Positions 62,728 to 64,000 of a stretch of DNA of 64,000 bases are shown piece after piece. The notes under the pieces were generated by a model. The model saw only the letters and a program-made list of their open reading frames with translations, was not told the origin of the DNA and made no database searches. Position 1 is the first letter of the stretch. Each line of letters opens with the position of its first letter. Source of the stretch: Candidatus Thiothrix putei (GTDB taxonomy: Bacteria; Pseudomonadota; Gammaproteobacteria; Thiotrichales; Thiotrichaceae); the NCBI GenBank assembly GCA_029972225.1, contig CP124756.1, positions 1,842,001 through 1,906,000 of the forward strand, read 5' to 3'. The position numbers and the translations under genes were made by a program.

Positions 62728-64000
62728 TGAGGTTTCCTTCGGTTGTTCAGGTTGGAAACCAGTTTAGGACGTGGAAATCGCGAGGGCTAGACGTGCTGAA
62801 ATGGTCGCTTACGCTGGTGTTGTGGGAAGCCTTTGACCATGCTGATTTTTTCCGTGAAGTGACCCTGTGCATTTATGGCAAGGAGGAGTCGGTACGCCTG
62901 ATGTCCCATACCCTGTGGTGGAAACCGTTAGGGCAGCCGCTGCAATTTGTCTGGGCAGTCACTTCCCGTGGCCCCATCCTGCTGATGTGTTCGGATTTGG
63001 TGCTGGACGCGGAAACCATCCTCACCCTGTACTGCCGACGCACCCGGATTGAAACCTTGTTTGATGCCCTGAAAAATACCATGGGCGCATTCCGCTTCCA
63101 CTTCTGGAGCCGTTACCTGCCGCGCCATTCCCGGCGACCTACCGCCAATCGGCATCTCAAAGCCCCCCAAGCACAGCACCTCCCCACGGTGGTGGCCTGC
63201 TGGCAGGCAATGGAAACCTTTGTGTTGTGTGCCTGCATCGCCACCGGTTTGCTACAACTGTTTTCCCTCAAGTACCATGAGGGGCTTTGGAAGCAGCAGG
63301 TCTTGTATTTGCGCACCCGTTCCCGTGAATTGCCTTCCGAGAACACCGTGCGACAGATTTTAGCACCACTACTGGCACGGCAATTACTGCGCTCTCCCCC
63401 CAAAGCCTTCTGGTGGCGAATTAACGCGGCCGTCAACGGCGATGAGGACGATGATAGGCAAACATGAACCGCTAACAGCGGGAAAATACCCATAATCAAG
63501 GTGTTAAAACAGCAGTTCAGTAAGGCTGCTGCCTAACATCATGCTTGGTTTTGGGGGAATGTCACGACTGTTGAGAAAAAGAAGGAACTGCTGGGCAACT
63601 TTTACCGTGAAGGGGTAACGGATGCCGTCGAACCCACGGAGGTCAATGACCATGACTTCCCCAGCTATGGCAATGGTCAGGTGATCCCCCACGGCATCTA
63701 CGACCTTGCCCGCAACGAAGCGGCACTGCACCTGAACACCAGCCACGACACCACCGAGTTTGCCTGCGAAAGCCTTGGCTTATGGTGGCGTGAGCAAGGG
63801 AAACCCAACTACCCCGAAGCTGACGAGCTGTTGGTCTTATGTGACGGTGGTGGCAGCAACAGTTCCTCTGCGTACCTGTTCAAGCAAGACTTGCAGGCAT
63901 TGGCGGACAGCCTGAACCTGACAATACGCATCGCCCACTACCCGCCCTATTGCTCCAAATACAACCCGATTGAACACCGACTGTTCCCCCATGTGACCCG

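Larger units (their letters stand above)
59309..62812 (-). mobile_element. IS66-family element (copy 2) carrying IS630
   Basis: The element is the same composite as 14708-18212, in reverse orientation, with a different 8-bp duplication gctggtgt at 59301-59308 and 62813-62820. It is one base shorter because its IS630 lacks the extra A. It is therefore the result of a separate transposition of an IS66 that already contained the IS630. Confidence 0.93.
58534..63467 (+). pseudogene. IS4-superfamily DDE transposase, split by IS66::IS630
   Basis: The first half (MLVDLYQNLHHFKSEFSRQR to YGMKLV at 59308) and second half (from 62813: LWEAFDHADFFREVTLCIYG) join in frame across the IS66 insertion. The first Asp is in VVLGDHTHVV and the second in WLVLDAFFAT. 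The third motif YCRRTRIETLFDALK fits the Y-x2-R-x3-E-x6-K signature of IS4. The gene would have been intact before the IS66 insertion. Confidence 0.85.
58444..63575 (+). mobile_element. IS4-type element, interrupted by IS66::IS630
   Basis: Ends ctcaacagtc (left) and gactgttgag (right) are inverted repeats. The 8-bp aaaaagaa flanks it at 58436-58443 and 63576-63583. Without the IS66 insert and its duplication, the element is about 1.6 kb. The exact family is not certain. Confidence 0.85.
57781..64000 (+). mobile_element. ISAzo13-family element, interrupted, right end outside window
   Basis: The element begins at about gaactgtcccgaaataac inside IS66 tnpB. Its transposase gene is interrupted by an IS4-type element at 58444-63575 (8-bp duplication aaaaagaa) and continues to the window edge. 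Confidence 0.8.
57846..64000 (+). pseudogene. ISAzo13-family transposase, interrupted
   Basis: The N-terminal part (57846-58118, or from MDVYPSAIEKQMQRFYQSLN at 57873) shifts frame at a run of seven A (58089-58095), continues from about 58096 as RGGRKRLNATHLQLDEHFRQ, and reaches KPVISIDTKK at 58440. After the inserted element it resumes as KKELLGNFYREGVTDAV and LLVLCDGGGSNSSSAYLF to HYPPYCSKYNPIEHRLFPHV. These are typical ISAzo13 catalytic motifs. A -1 shift at the A run would fuse the first two parts. Confidence 0.85.

Noticed and set aside
1-64000. Prophage, plasmid origin, rRNA or tRNA genes
   Set aside because: No capsid, terminase, integrase of phage type, replication initiator, rRNA or tRNA-like sequence was recognised on reading both strands; no computed search was possible.

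Overview
The window looks like chromosomal DNA of a gammaproteobacterial sulfur oxidiser, most plausibly Thiotrichales (Thiothrix-like). This rests on a dsrN-dsrR pair, a rhodanese, NO-reductase accessory genes under an FNR/DNR-type box, AceK (glyoxylate shunt), a Pho-regulated pstS and a very heavy, multi-family IS load. The taxonomic call is inference from gene content; no rRNA or tRNA gene was seen.

Layout. (1) 1-13019: an exopolysaccharide locus on the + strand: asparagine synthase-like amidotransferase (cut by the window edge), GT4 glycosyltransferase, secreted protein, Wzc-type co-polymerase/tyrosine kinase, TPR protein, O-antigen-ligase/Wzy-type polymerase, then a small Tat-signal peptide with six cysteines, a PqqD-HprK fusion, a nucleotidyltransferase and a Wza-type export lipoprotein. 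An IS1595 element splits the early part. (2) 13020-25000: IS481, then a TetR-adaptor-permease-ATPase-TDT transporter operon whose last gene is split by an IS66 element that itself carries an IS630. (3) 22484-26870: norD (split by a second IS630 type), a Crp/Fnr regulator on the opposite strand, and norQ with an FNR-like box. (4) 26887-31128: an eroded type I restriction island (hsdR and hsdS remnants, a Fic protein, a broken DUF1016 nuclease) ending in another IS630. (5) 31130-55087: mostly conserved housekeeping and sulfur-metabolism genes: frameshifted aceK, flavoprotein, YadGH-type ABC exporter, mtgA, rlpA-like, dsrN-dsrR with a NarX/NarL-type two-component pair and a rhodanese, selO, pstS, plsC-like, FAH-family, yqhA, prmB, htpG, a prolyl-hydroxylase-like enzyme, a pseudokinase and secreted proteins. 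(6) 55113-64000: an IS graveyard with five levels of nesting (IS66 > ISAzo13 > IS4-type > IS66 > IS630), next to an IS30 split by an IS630.

The best candidate for an undescribed system is the gene at 9738-10001. Its 87-residue product joins a twin-arginine signal to a C-terminal module whose cysteine spacing (4-6-7-1-4) closely resembles bracelet cyclotides. It lies 8 bp before a gene fusing a PqqD-like (RiPP-recognition) domain to an HPr-kinase-like domain, followed by a nucleotidyltransferase of the kind known to accompany modified-peptide clusters, all inside a capsule/EPS operon.

Several genes are broken in ways that can be read directly from the sequence: TDT transporter (IS66), norD (IS630), aceK (1-base loss in an A run), DUF1016 (amber codon), hsdR and hsdS (truncations). 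Recognisable regulatory sites include a sigma-32 promoter for htpG, a Pho box for pstS, an FNR/DNR box for norQ, a TetR-type operator and a repeated dyad flanking the Fic gene.
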